A stretch of DNA of 64,000 bases from Pseudomonadota bacterium (lineage in GTDB: Bacteria; Pseudomonadota; Alphaproteobacteria; Rhizobiales; Hyphomicrobiaceae). Positions 34,930 through 44,094 of the stretch are shown piece after piece; the stretch's first letter is position 1; every line of letters begins with the position of its first letter. The notes under the pieces were generated by a model. That model ran no database searches, was not told the origin of the DNA, and worked only from the letters and a program-made list of their open reading frames with translations. Position numbers and translations under genes: made by a program. The DNA is taken from contig JAEZRM010000157.1 in assembly GCA_023412805.1 (NCBI GenBank), forward strand, positions 1 to 64,000. Direction: 5' to 3'.

Positions 34930-36045
34930 TCAATCCTGCACATAGGTGATCTTGTCACCCTCAACTTTCTTCCACGTGTACATCGTGTAGTCGGGCTCCG
35001 TGACGTCGCCCTTCTTGTCGAAGGCGCGCGCGCCGAGAACCGTCGAGAACGGTTTGCCGGAGCGGATCGTCTCGGCGATCTTCTTGGGGTCGTTCGACTT
35101 CGCCTGATTGGCCGCGTCGACGATGACCTGCACCGTCGCATATGCATAGAGCGTGTAGGCCTCGGGCTTGAAGTTGGCGGCGAGGAACTTCTTCACGACC
35201 TCGGCCGCCTCCGGGCGGCGCTGCGGATCGGGCGCGAACGTCATGAGCGTGCCCTCGACGCCGGGGCCACCGATGGCAGCGAACTCGTCGGTTGCGATGC
35301 CATCACCGGACATCAACGGCGCCTTCACGCCCTGGTCGCGCATCTGGCGCACGATCAGCCCGCCTTCGGTGTGCAGCCCGCCCCAGTACACGACGTCGGC
35401 ACCCGACACCTTGATCTTCGAGACGAGCGCGGCGAAGTCCTTCTCACCGAGGTTGACGCCCTCATAGAGCACCTCCTTGAGACCGCCGGCATTCATTGCC
35501 TTCTTGGTCTCGTCCGCGAGGCCTTTGCCGTAAGTCGTCTTGTCGTGAATGATGGCAACCTTCTTGCCCTTGAATTTGTCGATCAGATGCTTGCCGGCGA
35601 CCTCGCCCTGCTGGTCGTCACGACCGCACATGCGGAACGTGTTCCAGAGCTTGCGCTCGGTGAGACGCGGATTGGTCGAACCCGGGGAGAACATGAGGGC
35701 ACCATTCTCCGCGTAGATCTCCGATGCGGGGATCGAGACGCCGGAGTTGAAGTGGCCGACGACAAGCTTCACGCCCTCGCCGATGAACTTGTTGGCGACA
35801 GAGACACCCTCCTTCGGATCGGCGCGATCATCTCCGAACACGAGTTCGAGCTTCTGGCCATTGATGCCACCCTTGGCATTGATGTCGGCGACGGCCTGCT
35901 CGGCACCGCGCTTCAACTGGGCGCCGAAAGTGGCATTTGCACCCGTTAGGGGCCCTGCGAGGCCGATCTTCACCTGCGCGCTTGCCACACCGGTCATCGC
36001 GAGCAACGCCGCAACTGCTACTCCCGACCACATGAGCTTCTTCAT
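34930..36045 (-). CDS. livJ: Branched-chain amino-acid ABC transporter, substrate-binding protein
   Basis: 371 residues, LivJ/Peripla_BP_6. Signal peptide about 1-23 (LLAMTGVASAQ), then VKIGLAGPLTGANATFGAQL, KGGINGQKLELVFGDD, VVGHFNSGVSIPASEIYAEN and the HDKTTYGKGLADETKKAM hinge region. ATG 36045 with GGGAGAGC upstream. It would bind leucine-type amino acids in the periplasm and deliver them to the LivHMGF membrane complex encoded on the same strand upstream. It is followed by a strong terminator. Confidence 0.93.
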   Translation of the reverse strand: MKKLMWSGVAVAALLAMTGVASAQVKIGLAGPLTGANATFGAQLKRGAEQAVADINAKGGINGQKLELVFGDDRADPKEGVSVANKFIGEGVKLVVGHFNSGVSIPASEIYAENGALMFSPGSTNPRLTERKLWNTFRMCGRDDQQGEVAGKHLIDKFKGKKVAIIHDKTTYGKGLADETKKAMNAGGLKEVLYEGVNLGEKDFAALVSKIKVSGADVVYWGGLHTEGGLIVRQMRDQGVKAPLMSGDGIATDEFAAIGGPGVEGTLMTFAPDPQRRPEAAEVVKKFLAANFKPEAYTLYAYATVQVIVDAANQAKSNDPKKIAETIRSGKPFSTVLGARAFDKKGDVTEPDYTMYTWKKVEGDKITYVQD

Positions 36046-36220
36046 GCAACGCTCTCCCTTATAGCCAATCGGCTGCTGAAACTTGCGGATCGGAAACGGA
36101 CGTCCCGCACCGGCGCACACAAAAGCCGCGCCCGTGGCGGCAGGATTCACCGAAAGTTGGGCAAAGTCACGCCCAATCCACAGTCCCTTTGGGACCAAGG
36201 ATCAGGCGGCGCGCATCAGG

Positions 36221-36577
36221 CTAAATATCCGCGCGGCGCACCGTTTTCTCGGCTGTGCCCGGCACGAGCCAATCGTACTGCTCGCGCATCTGGCGCCGAC
36301 GCGTCACGCGATAGCCGAGCACTGCCGCGGCAATGAGCACAACGAGATCAACCACATAACTGCGTGGCGCGATGAATGGCTCTTGGAAAAGCGCGTAGTG
36401 GATGAAGCGCACGGCGGCGGCGATCATAAAGCCATAGACGATGAGCTGCCAGCGCGGCCGCCATGTCGTCGCGATCGCGCTCCCCGTGGCGTAGGCGGCC
36501 ATTCCGCCCATGATCACCGTAACCAGGAGAAATACCCAGTCGCCGTTCGGGCCTGCATCGTAGAGCCATTCCGGCAT
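36221..36577 (-). CDS. Small membrane protein of the liv operon (DUF6867-like)
   Basis: 118 residues with three membrane segments (about 14-35, 44-64 and 72-90) and a basic cytoplasmic end (RVTRRRQMREQYDWLVPGT). It sits 19 bases after livF and before livJ. A small membrane gene in this position is a recurrent companion of liv operons in Rhizobiales; my family name is from memory and tentative. It may assemble with or regulate the transporter. AGGGG precedes the ATG. Confidence 0.7.
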   Translation of the reverse strand: MPEWLYDAGPNGDWVFLLVTVIMGGMAAYATGSAIATTWRPRWQLIVYGFMIAAAVRFIHYALFQEPFIAPRSYVVDLVVLIAAAVLGYRVTRRRQMREQYDWLVPGTAEKTVRRADI

Positions 36578-36596
36578 CTTGCCCCTGTGCCTCCAG

Positions 36597-37322
36597 TTAG
36601 TGCCGGCCGCCTTCGAGGTAGGCCGCGCGAATGTCCGGCCGCTCCAGAAGCTCGGCCCCCGTTCCCTGCATGGTGATCAGGCCGTTGACCATCACGTAGC
36701 CGCGGTCCGCGAGCTTCAGCGCATGATAGGCATTCTGCTCGACGAGAAAGACGGTCATGCCCTCGCGCTTGTTGAGCTCGCGTATGGCATCGAAGATCTG
36801 GCGCACGATGATCGGCGCAAGGCCGAGCGAGGGCTCGTCGAGCATCAGAAGACGCGGCCGGCTCATGAGCGCGCGTGCGATCGCCAGCATCTGCTGCTCG
36901 CCACCCGAAAGCGTGCCTCCTCGCTGCGCGAGACGCTCGCGCAAGCGCGGAAAGAGCTCCGTCACCCGCGCGAGATCCTCGTCGAAATGGCGGGCACGAT
37001 CGATCTCGGCGCCCATCTGGAGGTTCTCGAGCACGGTCATGCGCGGAAAGATGCGCCGCCCCTCGGGTGATTGCGCAATGCGCAGACGCGCGATCTCATG
37101 TGTTTCCAGCTTCGTGATATCGCGACTGTCGAAGGTGATCTTCCCCTCGCGCGCGCGCGGATTGCCGCAGATGGTCATCATGAGCGTCGACTTGCCGGCG
37201 CCGTTCGCACCGATCAGCGACACGATCTCGCCTTCGCGGATGTCGATGTCGACACCCTTCAGCGCCATGATGCTGCCGTAGAAGCTCTTGACGCCGCTGA
37301 CGCTGAGGAGGGGCGAGCTCAT
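36597..37322 (-). CDS. livF: Branched-chain amino-acid ABC transporter, ATPase LivF
   Basis: 241 residues. GANGAGKST is the Walker A, LSGGEQQMLAIARAL the ABC signature and LLMLDEPSLGLAP the Walker B, followed by the H-loop region. Length and the short C-terminus match LivF. Its start overlaps the stop of livG by 4 bases (ATGA). One of the paired ATPases driving LivHM. Confidence 0.95.
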   Translation of the reverse strand: MSSPLLSVSGVKSFYGSIMALKGVDIDIREGEIVSLIGANGAGKSTLMMTICGNPRAREGKITFDSRDITKLETHEIARLRIAQSPEGRRIFPRMTVLENLQMGAEIDRARHFDEDLARVTELFPRLRERLAQRGGTLSGGEQQMLAIARALMSRPRLLMLDEPSLGLAPIIVRQIFDAIRELNKREGMTVFLVEQNAYHALKLADRGYVMVNGLITMQGTGAELLERPDIRAAYLEGGRH

Positions 37323-38227
37323 GGCAGCTCTCCTCGCTCGACGGCGGCAACTTCATCGTCCTCGACGCCGAGGTAGGCGGCGATGACCTTCGGATCGTTG
37401 CGCACCTGCTCAGGCGTGCCGTCCGAGATCTTGGTGCCGTATTCGAGCACGATCACGTGGTCGGAAATCTCCATGACCACGGACATGTCATGTTCGATGA
37501 GCAGGATGGACGTGCCGTGCTCGCGCTGGATGGTCTTCAACAGCTTATTGAGCTCGGCACTCTCCCGCGGGTTCAGACCGGCAGCCGGCTCGTCGAGGCA
37601 AAGGAGGAGCGGATCGCTGCACATGGCGCGCGCGATCTCGAGTCGACGCTGATCGCCATAGGGAAGACTGCCGGCGGAATCGTCGGCGCGGCTCGTCAGG
37701 CCGATGAGATCGAGCCAGTATTGCGCGCGCTCGATCGCCGCCTTTTCCGCGCGCGTATAGCGCGGCAGGCCGACGAGCCCGAGCACCGTCCAGCCCGAGG
37801 CCGCCATCAGAACATTGTGCTGGGCAACGATCAGGTTCTCGAGCGCGGTCATGCCTGTGAACAGGCGGATATTCTGGAAGGTTCGCGCGACACGCGCCTT
37901 GGCCGCGATCTCGTAGTCGGGCATGCGCTCGAGCAGATAGAGCGCATTCTCGCCGTGCTGCATGTAGCGCGCGGGGCTTCGCGTGAGCACGGCCACATCA
38001 TCGGAGAGCGCATTGCCCGCATGGCTCATAACCATGCGGCCGGAGGTCGGCTTGTAGAAGCCCGTGATGCAGTTGAAGACCGTCGTCTTGCCCGCCCCAT
38101 TCGGACCGATGATCGCGGTGATGTCGCCGCGGCCAGCGCCGAACGTGACATCGTTGACGGCAACGAGGCCGCCGAACCGCATGGTCAGATGCTCGACCTC
38201 CAGAAGCGGCGCCGTCTCCCAGCGCAT
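37319..38227 (-). CDS. livG: Branched-chain amino-acid ABC transporter, ATPase LivG
   Basis: 302 residues. GPNGAGKTT is the Walker A, LPYGDQRRLEIARAM the signature region and LLCLDEPAAGLNP the Walker B; the C-terminal LivG extension (YGTKISDGTPEQVRNDPKVI, AYLG) is present. An insertion after the Walker A (about 60-100) makes it somewhat longer than E. coli LivG. TGATG coupling to livM upstream and 4-base overlap with livF downstream. Confidence 0.95.
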   Translation of the reverse strand: MRWETAPLLEVEHLTMRFGGLVAVNDVTFGAGRGDITAIIGPNGAGKTTVFNCITGFYKPTSGRMVMSHAGNALSDDVAVLTRSPARYMQHGENALYLLERMPDYEIAAKARVARTFQNIRLFTGMTALENLIVAQHNVLMAASGWTVLGLVGLPRYTRAEKAAIERAQYWLDLIGLTSRADDSAGSLPYGDQRRLEIARAMCSDPLLLCLDEPAAGLNPRESAELNKLLKTIQREHGTSILLIEHDMSVVMEISDHVIVLEYGTKISDGTPEQVRNDPKVIAAYLGVEDDEVAAVERGELP

Positions 38228-39660
38228 CAGCCGTGGCCCTCCTTGACGAGATCGGCGGAGATGGCGCGACGCGACTTGAGGAACAGCGTGGGCTGGCGAT
38301 TGGCAATGAGCCCGCGCGGCCGCCAGATCATGATGACTACCATGGCAAGACCGAACAGCAGCATCCGGTACTGTGTCGGATCGAAGTCGGCGCCGAACAC
38401 GTGCTTCATCCAGTCGAGCTCACGCAGAAGCTCGGTGCCGCCGATCATCACGACCGCAGCAATCGCAACGCCGATCTGGCTGCCCATGCCGCCGAGCACG
38501 ACGATCGCGAGGATCACCGCGCTCTCTAGGAACGTGAAAGACTCTGGACTGATGAAGTTCTGCCGCGCAGCGAAGAAGGCGCCGGCGAAGCCGCCGAAGC
38601 CCGCACCGATGGCGAAGGCCGTCAGCTTCGTGTTCGTTGTGTTGATGCCGAGCGAGCGGCACGCGATCTCGTCTTCGCGCAATGCCTCCCAGGCGCGCCC
38701 GACCGGCAGGCGGCGCAGACGCAACGTCACCAGGTTGGTGATCAGTGCCAGCACGAGTATCAGGTAGAAGAGAAAGATGGTTCGGTGCAGTGGCGTGAAT
38801 TCGAGCCCGAAGGTCGCCGCAAATCCCGACTCCGATGCCGTAAATGGAAATCCGAAGAAGCTAGGTCGCGGAATGCCCGAGATGCCCGCGTAACCGCCGG
38901 TGACGTCGACCCAATTGATGAGCACCATCCGGATGATCTCACCGAAGGCGAGCGTGACGATGGCGAGATAGTCGCCGCGCAGGCGCAGCACCGGGAAGCC
39001 GAGAATGATGCCCCAGAACGCCGCGAGAATGCCGGCGACGGGCAGGCAGATCCAGAAGCCCCACGCCGGCCAGAACCACGGGCCGATCAGCTCGGCCATG
39101 AAGTCCTTCACGACGTCATTGGCGGCGAGCAACGCATACGAATAGGCGCCGACGGCATAGAACGCGACGTAGCCCAGATCGAGCAATCCTGCGAGCCCGA
39201 CCACGATGTTGAGGCCCCAGCCGAGCATCACGTAGATGAGGATTTGAATGCCGAAGTTGTCGATCCACTTGACCGAACCTGCCGACCCGACGAGCGCCAG
39301 CGACAGCATCGGATAGGCAAAGAGAAAAATGAGCCCGCCGATCGCAAAGCGGCGCGCGGCTTCCGGGCTCACTGTCATACCGGCCAGGATCGGCACCGGC
39401 GCTGTCCGCTCCGGGCGGCTCGCGCGCCAGTTCGCGACGAGCAACCAGATGAAGCGCGCAGCAAATGCGGTCGCAACGAGCGATAGTGTGAGGCCGACGC
39501 GCGGCTCCAGGATCAACTGGTTCGAGAAATCCTGGTCCGTACGGAGCAGCACGATCGGAATGCAGAGGCCGAGCGCGAGAAGCGCCGTCTTGCTGGCATC
39601 GAGAGCCGCACCCAGAATCCCGATCGGCTGATGATGCTGCCCGCCTGCCATGACGCTCAC
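38227..39660 (-). CDS. livM: Branched-chain amino-acid ABC transporter, permease LivM
   Basis: 477 residues with about ten to eleven membrane segments. The conserved permease region includes GLAGLLDLGYVAFYAVGAYS, LRLRGDYLAIVTLAFGEIIR and GRAWEALREDEIACRSLGIN, which contacts the ATPases. It has an N-terminal extension of about 150 residues with extra hydrophobic segments compared with the shortest family members. GTG 39660 overlaps livH by 4 bases; ATG 39651 is an alternative start. Confidence 0.94.
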   Translation of the reverse strand: MSVMAGGQHHQPIGILGAALDASKTALLALGLCIPIVLLRTDQDFSNQLILEPRVGLTLSLVATAFAARFIWLLVANWRASRPERTAPVPILAGMTVSPEAARRFAIGGLIFLFAYPMLSLALVGSAGSVKWIDNFGIQILIYVMLGWGLNIVVGLAGLLDLGYVAFYAVGAYSYALLAANDVVKDFMAELIGPWFWPAWGFWICLPVAGILAAFWGIILGFPVLRLRGDYLAIVTLAFGEIIRMVLINWVDVTGGYAGISGIPRPSFFGFPFTASESGFAATFGLEFTPLHRTIFLFYLILVLALITNLVTLRLRRLPVGRAWEALREDEIACRSLGINTTNTKLTAFAIGAGFGGFAGAFFAARQNFISPESFTFLESAVILAIVVLGGMGSQIGVAIAAVVMIGGTELLRELDWMKHVFGADFDPTQYRMLLFGLAMVVIMIWRPRGLIANRQPTLFLKSRRAISADLVKEGHG

Positions 39661-40574
39661 ACCTTCTCGACTTCGGGTTTGCCGAGGAGACCCGATGGCA
39701 TGAAGATGAGCGTGATCGCGAGAATGGAGAAGACGGCGACGTCCTTGTAGTCGATCGAAAAGTACGCCGACCAGAGCGCCTCGATGAGACCGATCAACAA
39801 TCCGCCGAGCACGGCGCCTGGCAGCGAGCCGATACCACCGAGAACGGCAGCGGTGAAGGCCTTGATGCCGGGAATGAACCCGTCGGCGAAGTTCACGACG
39901 CCGTAATAGATGAGATAGAGGACACCGGCGACAGCGGCGAGCGCACCGCCCATGATGAACGTGATCGAGATCGTGCGATCGACGTTGACGCCGAGCAGGG
40001 CGGCCATGCGGCGGTCCTGCTCACAGGCCCGCTGGGCGCGTCCCAGCGAGGTGTTCTGCACGATCCACCAGAAGACCGTGAGCAGGACGATCGTCACCAG
40101 CATGATCATCATCTGCTTGTAGGAGATCGTGACCGCGTAGGCCGCGCCCTGCTTGAGTGTGATGACGTCATTGAGCATGGGCGCGATCGGCTTGTTGCGC
40201 GGCCCTTGGGTGAGCTGCACGAGGTTCATCAGGAAGATCGACATACCGATCGCCGATATGAGCGGCGCGAGGCGGAACGAGCCTCGCAGCGGCCGGTAGG
40301 CGATGCGCTCGATGGCCCAGCTCCAGAGAGAAGTGAGAAACATGGCAGCGAACAGCACAACCAGCAGCGCCATCGCGACAGAGCCGACACCGAGCACCAC
40401 GGTCATGAACAGGAAGACGATGAGCGCGACGAACGTGGAGAGCATGAACAGATCGCCGTGAGCGAAATTGATCATGCCGATGATGCCGAACACCATGGTG
40501 TAGCCGATCGCGATCAGACCATAGATCGAGCCGAGCGTGACACCATTGATAATCTGCTGGAGGAAGTATTCCAC
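39657..40574 (-). CDS. livH: Branched-chain amino-acid ABC transporter, permease LivH
   Basis: 305 residues, about eight membrane segments. QQIINGVTLGSIYGLIAIGY and MVFGIIGMINFAHGDLFMLS are the LivH N-terminal signatures, and RACEQDRRMAALLGVNVDRT is the coupling-helix region. GTG start at 40574 with AAGGAG upstream. First gene of the liv operon; the 254 bases upstream (40575-40828) should carry its promoter and hold no other gene. Confidence 0.95.
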   Translation of the reverse strand: MEYFLQQIINGVTLGSIYGLIAIGYTMVFGIIGMINFAHGDLFMLSTFVALIVFLFMTVVLGVGSVAMALLVVLFAAMFLTSLWSWAIERIAYRPLRGSFRLAPLISAIGMSIFLMNLVQLTQGPRNKPIAPMLNDVITLKQGAAYAVTISYKQMMIMLVTIVLLTVFWWIVQNTSLGRAQRACEQDRRMAALLGVNVDRTISITFIMGGALAAVAGVLYLIYYGVVNFADGFIPGIKAFTAAVLGGIGSLPGAVLGGLLIGLIEALWSAYFSIDYKDVAVFSILAITLIFMPSGLLGKPEVEKV

Positions 40575-40828
40575 CTAACCGGCTCCTTCGTCACCTCATC
40601 GGCCACGCACGGCCCCGACCGCACGCTGGCAGCGGTAGCTCAGACCAACGAATCGATCCGGCGGAAATGGACCGGCCAAACTTTTCTCCAGATTAGTGCA
40701 CTCGTCCCCAGGGTTGGACGCGAAGTCTGCGGTGAAGCAGCTCTGGTGTAAAGCTTGGTTGCGGTGCAACTCGCCCGCGAACGCCCATTCTCCGTGCAGC
40801 CCGTGCCACTCCCGTCACAGACACGCGC

Positions 40829-41074
40829 TTACATCATGTTGTGTGTGCCATCGCAGAAGGGCTCGTCGTCGGTTCCCTTGCAGCCGCAGAGATTGAAGGT
40901 GCCGGAAGATTCGGCGACGAAGCGGACGGGCAGGAAGGAGGTGCCCTTGTGACCGGCTGAATCGCAGAATGGCTGGCGGGACGAGCGCCCGCATTTGCAC
41001 CAGAGATAGGCTCGGCCCTCCTCGAGCTCGACCTGATACGGTCCGAGCTGAGCGACCACGGGTTCATCTGACAT
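40829..41074 (-). CDS. CDGSH iron-sulfur domain protein
   Basis: 81 residues with two zinc-finger-like iron-sulfur motifs: CKCGRSSRQPFCDSAGH and CGCKGTDDEPFCDGTHN. Each supplies three cysteines and one histidine for a 2Fe-2S cluster, as in tandem CDGSH proteins of bacteria. It is cytoplasmic; redox or cluster-transfer roles are known for the family. ATG 41074 follows AAGGAGA. It stands between the liv operon and a small unknown gene, all on one strand but with separate gaps. Confidence 0.92.
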   Translation of the reverse strand: MSDEPVVAQLGPYQVELEEGRAYLWCKCGRSSRQPFCDSAGHKGTSFLPVRFVAESSGTFNLCGCKGTDDEPFCDGTHNMM

Positions 41075-41223
41075 CGATCGGTCTCCTTGCCCAAGACCTA
41101 ACCACCTCGGATCGGGAGCGTACCGCCACGAGGAATCGCGTCGGGCTCGATCGCATCTGGGCACAGGAGCAACAGGCGAGGCAAGGGCGCCATTGGCGCA
41201 GTGCTCGAAAGCCGCTCGGACTG

Positions 41224-41412
41224 CTACTCGATGAGCTTGAGGCGGTCTCGCACGACAGCTTCGCGTGCCGTGGCGTGCTCCGCGCCGGCGTCGTCCCAGC
41301 GCTCATAGCGCACGCCTGGAAAGAGGACGACTTCGCCTGCCGGCTTGCTGCGGCGCTCGGCCCGACGACGCACGGGCACCTGCATTTCGGGAAATTCCAG
41401 TATCATCGCCAT
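41224..41412 (-). CDS. Small hypothetical protein
   Basis: 62 residues: MAMILEFPEM, a basic patch RRRAERRSKPAGEVVLFPG, then VRYERWDD and a helical end. The EVVLFPGVRYERW stretch recalls short conserved Rhizobiales proteins of unknown function. ATG 41412 has GGAGA at good spacing, which supports it as a real gene. No signal peptide or membrane helix. Confidence 0.65.
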   Translation of the reverse strand: MAMILEFPEMQVPVRRRAERRSKPAGEVVLFPGVRYERWDDAGAEHATAREAVVRDRLKLIE

Positions 41413-41585
41413 GGCTCGTCTCCAACCGAGGGCGCTCTAATGAGATACGCGACACGGCCGGAAAATCCGGCGCTCCGATAGAGTCGATCAGACTGCTGAT
41501 GCGGTTAACAAAAAGTTAACGCGATGTCAGAAGCCTCATAGAGGCGCGTCGTCGATGCAGCAGGGCAACAGCAGCCTCGTACGCT

Positions 41586-42404
41586 CTAAAGCCGTCTATG
41601 GCTCGCGACAGGGATGAGGCCGCGCACGCGCGTGATCTGATCGCGCTCGATGTTCGCCGTCGCATAGCCCGTGCCGTCGGAGACCTTCGCGACGACATGT
41701 CCCCAGGGGTCGGCAATGAGACTGTGGCCGTACGAGAGCCGCGTCGCGCCGCCACCATCGACGAACGGCCCGTACTGTCCGGGCGCCACGATATAGGTCT
41801 GCGTCTCGATGGCACGCGCGCGCAGGATCACTTCCCAGTGGTCCTTGCCCGTCTGCAGCGTGAAGGAGGACGGTACCATGATGATATCGGCGCCGCGCTT
41901 GGCGAGTGCGAGGTAAAGCTCCGCGAAGCGCATGTCGTAGCAGATGGTGCAGCCAACCTTGAAACCTTCGAGGTCGTAGAGCACGACGTCCTCTCCAGCC
42001 TTCACGGTCGCGCTTTCGTTGTAGGGCGTGCCGTCCGGCGCCGTGATGTCGAACATGTGGATCTTGCGGTAGCGCGCGACCTCGGCCCCCGAGCGGTCGA
42101 AGACGCAGGTCGTGTTGTAGACCTGATTGCCACCCGGAATGTGCTCGATCATGCTGCCGCCATGGACCCAGACCTTGTGCGTGCGCGCAAAGGCCTGGAG
42201 CGCCTCGTACGCATCGCCACCGGGAATGCGGTCGGCATTGGCGAGCTTGACGGCCGTGGTGCCGCCGCGCCAGTTCCACACTTCCGGCAGCACCAGCACA
42301 TCCGACCGGTCGGTCTCGACGGCGCGCGACATGAGCTCGATGGCCTGCGCAATGTTGCGGGCCTTGTCGTGCATGGTGTTGGTCTGGACGACGGTGATGC
42401 GCAT
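41586..42404 (-). CDS. Carbon-nitrogen hydrolase (nitrilase superfamily, Nit/omega-amidase-like)
   Basis: 272 residues. The catalytic triad is complete: Glu41 in LPEVW, Lys114 in YRKIHMFD and Cys155 in TICYDMRF. Size and the C-terminal SYGHSLIADPWGHVVAK stretch match the Nit/omega-amidase branch, cytoplasmic enzymes hydrolysing small amides. It lies 174 bases downstream of the tctA stop on the same strand and could be co-transcribed. Substrate unknown. Confidence 0.9.
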   Translation of the reverse strand: MRITVVQTNTMHDKARNIAQAIELMSRAVETDRSDVLVLPEVWNWRGGTTAVKLANADRIPGGDAYEALQAFARTHKVWVHGGSMIEHIPGGNQVYNTTCVFDRSGAEVARYRKIHMFDITAPDGTPYNESATVKAGEDVVLYDLEGFKVGCTICYDMRFAELYLALAKRGADIIMVPSSFTLQTGKDHWEVILRARAIETQTYIVAPGQYGPFVDGGGATRLSYGHSLIADPWGHVVAKVSDGTGYATANIERDQITRVRGLIPVASHRRL

Positions 42405-42541
42405 GTTTTTCTTGCCCTCGCCTGCTCGGAAGAGGTTTCCCCCCGCAGACGTGGTGCCATGGCGAGGGCGGCCATGCAGATATGTTGCGCCGAGGCTCGC
42501 CTGCTGGGAAGGCCAAATAAAAATGGGGGGTGCCTTGGCGG

Positions 42542-42567
42542 GGGCCGCCGCGCTGAGGCAGCGGCCC
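42542..42567 (-). terminator. Possible terminator after tctA
   Basis: GGGCCGC (42542-42548) pairs with GCGGCCC (42561-42567), 12-base loop. On the minus strand a T-rich tract (CATTTTTATTT) follows about 20 bases later, too far for a textbook terminator. Confidence 0.35.
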
Positions 42568-42578
42568 GCGCTATCCCC

Positions 42579-44084
42579 TCACTCCTGATCGAGCGCCACC
42601 GCCTCACGCTTGGCGCGGAGCGAAGGCAGCAGCGGAATGATGAGCATCGATGCCGCCAGCAGCAGACAGACGAGCGAAATCGGCCGATCGATGAACACCC
42701 AGAAATCACCCTGCGAAAGGATCAGCGATTTCCGGAGATTGTTCTCCACCATCGGGCCGAGCACGAACGCGAGCACCAGCGGCGCCGGCTCATAACCGAA
42801 TTTGCGCATGAGATAGCCGATGAGGCCGAACACCGTCATGACGAACACGTCGAACACGGCACTGCCCGAGCTGAACACGCCGACGATGCAGAACATCAGG
42901 ATCAGGGGGAAAAGCAGCTTGTAGGGCACCTTCAGCACCTGCACCCACATGCCGATCAACGGAAAGTTCAGGATCAGCAGCATGACGTTGCCGATGTACA
43001 TACTGGCAACGATGCCCCAGAAGATTCCGGGGTTCTGCGTGATCAGCAGCGGGCCCGGCTGAATGCCGTGAATGATGAAGGCGCCGAGCAGCAGCGCCAT
43101 CACGACATTCGGTGGAATGCCGAGTGTGAGCAGCGGAATGAAGGCCCCGCCGGCCGCCGAGTTGTTCGCCGCTTCAGGCCCTGCAACCCCCTCGATCGCC
43201 CCCTTGCCGAACATCTCCGGGCGCTTCGATAGCCGGCGCTCGAGCGCATAGGACGCGAACGAGGAAATGACGGCACCGCCACCGGGCAGAACCCCAAGGA
43301 AGAAACCCAATAGCGTGCCGCGCACGATCGCCCACTTCGAATAGGCCCAGTCCTGCACCGTCGGCCACAGGCTGCCGATGCGGGAGGAAACCACCTCGCG
43401 CTGCACGCTACGCTCGATATTGGCGAGGATCTCCGCGACACCGAACAGGCCCATAACGACGGGTATGAGGCCAACGCCGTCGAGCAACTCGAGCCTGTCG
43501 AACGTAAGGCGCGGCGCGGCGGTGATCCCATCAATACCGACGAGACCGAGCGTCACGCCGACACAGGCCATGAGCAGCGACTTCGCCATCGAGCCCTGCG
43601 TGAGGAACGCAAGGATCGTCAGGCCGAGCACCATGAGACTGAAGTACTCAGGCGGTCCGAATGCGACCGCGAACTTTGCCAGCACCGGCGCAACCAGCAT
43701 CAGCAGGATGATTGCGAAAGTGCCCGCGACGAACGAACCGATCGCAGCGATGCCGAGGGCAGGGCCAGCACGACCATTCTTCGCCATCTGATGGCCGTCG
43801 AGGCAGGTGATGACGGACGCCGCCTCACCAGGAATGTTGACCAGGATCGACGTCGTCGAACCGCCGTACATCGAACCATAGTAGATGCCGGCCATCATGA
43901 TGATGCCGGTCTCGGGCGTACCCGAAAGCGTCACCGGCAGCAGCAGCGCCATCGCCGACACAGGACCGATGCCCGGCAGCACGCCGACGAGCGTGCCGAT
44001 GAACACGCCGAAGAAGCAGGCCACCAGGTTGACCGGCTGCAATGCCACCGCGAACCCGTGGCCAAGCGCAGAGAGTATTTCCAT
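42579..44084 (-). CDS. tctA: Tripartite tricarboxylate transporter, large permease TctA
   Basis: 501 residues with about twelve membrane segments. GVLPGIGPVSAMALLLPVTL near the N-terminus and GVLPGGGAVISSFASYALE in the middle are the paired glycine-rich motifs of TctA, and MAGIYYGSMYGGSTTSILVN is also diagnostic. ATG 44084 with GAGGAG upstream. It forms the main channel together with TctB and receives substrate from periplasmic TctC proteins encoded upstream. Confidence 0.95.
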   Translation of the reverse strand: MEILSALGHGFAVALQPVNLVACFFGVFIGTLVGVLPGIGPVSAMALLLPVTLSGTPETGIIMMAGIYYGSMYGGSTTSILVNIPGEAASVITCLDGHQMAKNGRAGPALGIAAIGSFVAGTFAIILLMLVAPVLAKFAVAFGPPEYFSLMVLGLTILAFLTQGSMAKSLLMACVGVTLGLVGIDGITAAPRLTFDRLELLDGVGLIPVVMGLFGVAEILANIERSVQREVVSSRIGSLWPTVQDWAYSKWAIVRGTLLGFFLGVLPGGGAVISSFASYALERRLSKRPEMFGKGAIEGVAGPEAANNSAAGGAFIPLLTLGIPPNVVMALLLGAFIIHGIQPGPLLITQNPGIFWGIVASMYIGNVMLLILNFPLIGMWVQVLKVPYKLLFPLILMFCIVGVFSSGSAVFDVFVMTVFGLIGYLMRKFGYEPAPLVLAFVLGPMVENNLRKSLILSQGDFWVFIDRPISLVCLLLAASMLIIPLLPSLRAKREAVALDQE

Positions 44085-44094
44085 GATGCGCTCC

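Noticed and set aside
41598..43232. Plus-strand open frame opposite the nitrilase and tctA genes
   Set aside because: It spans two well-supported minus-strand genes and their gap, and its translation is Arg/His/Asp-rich low complexity.
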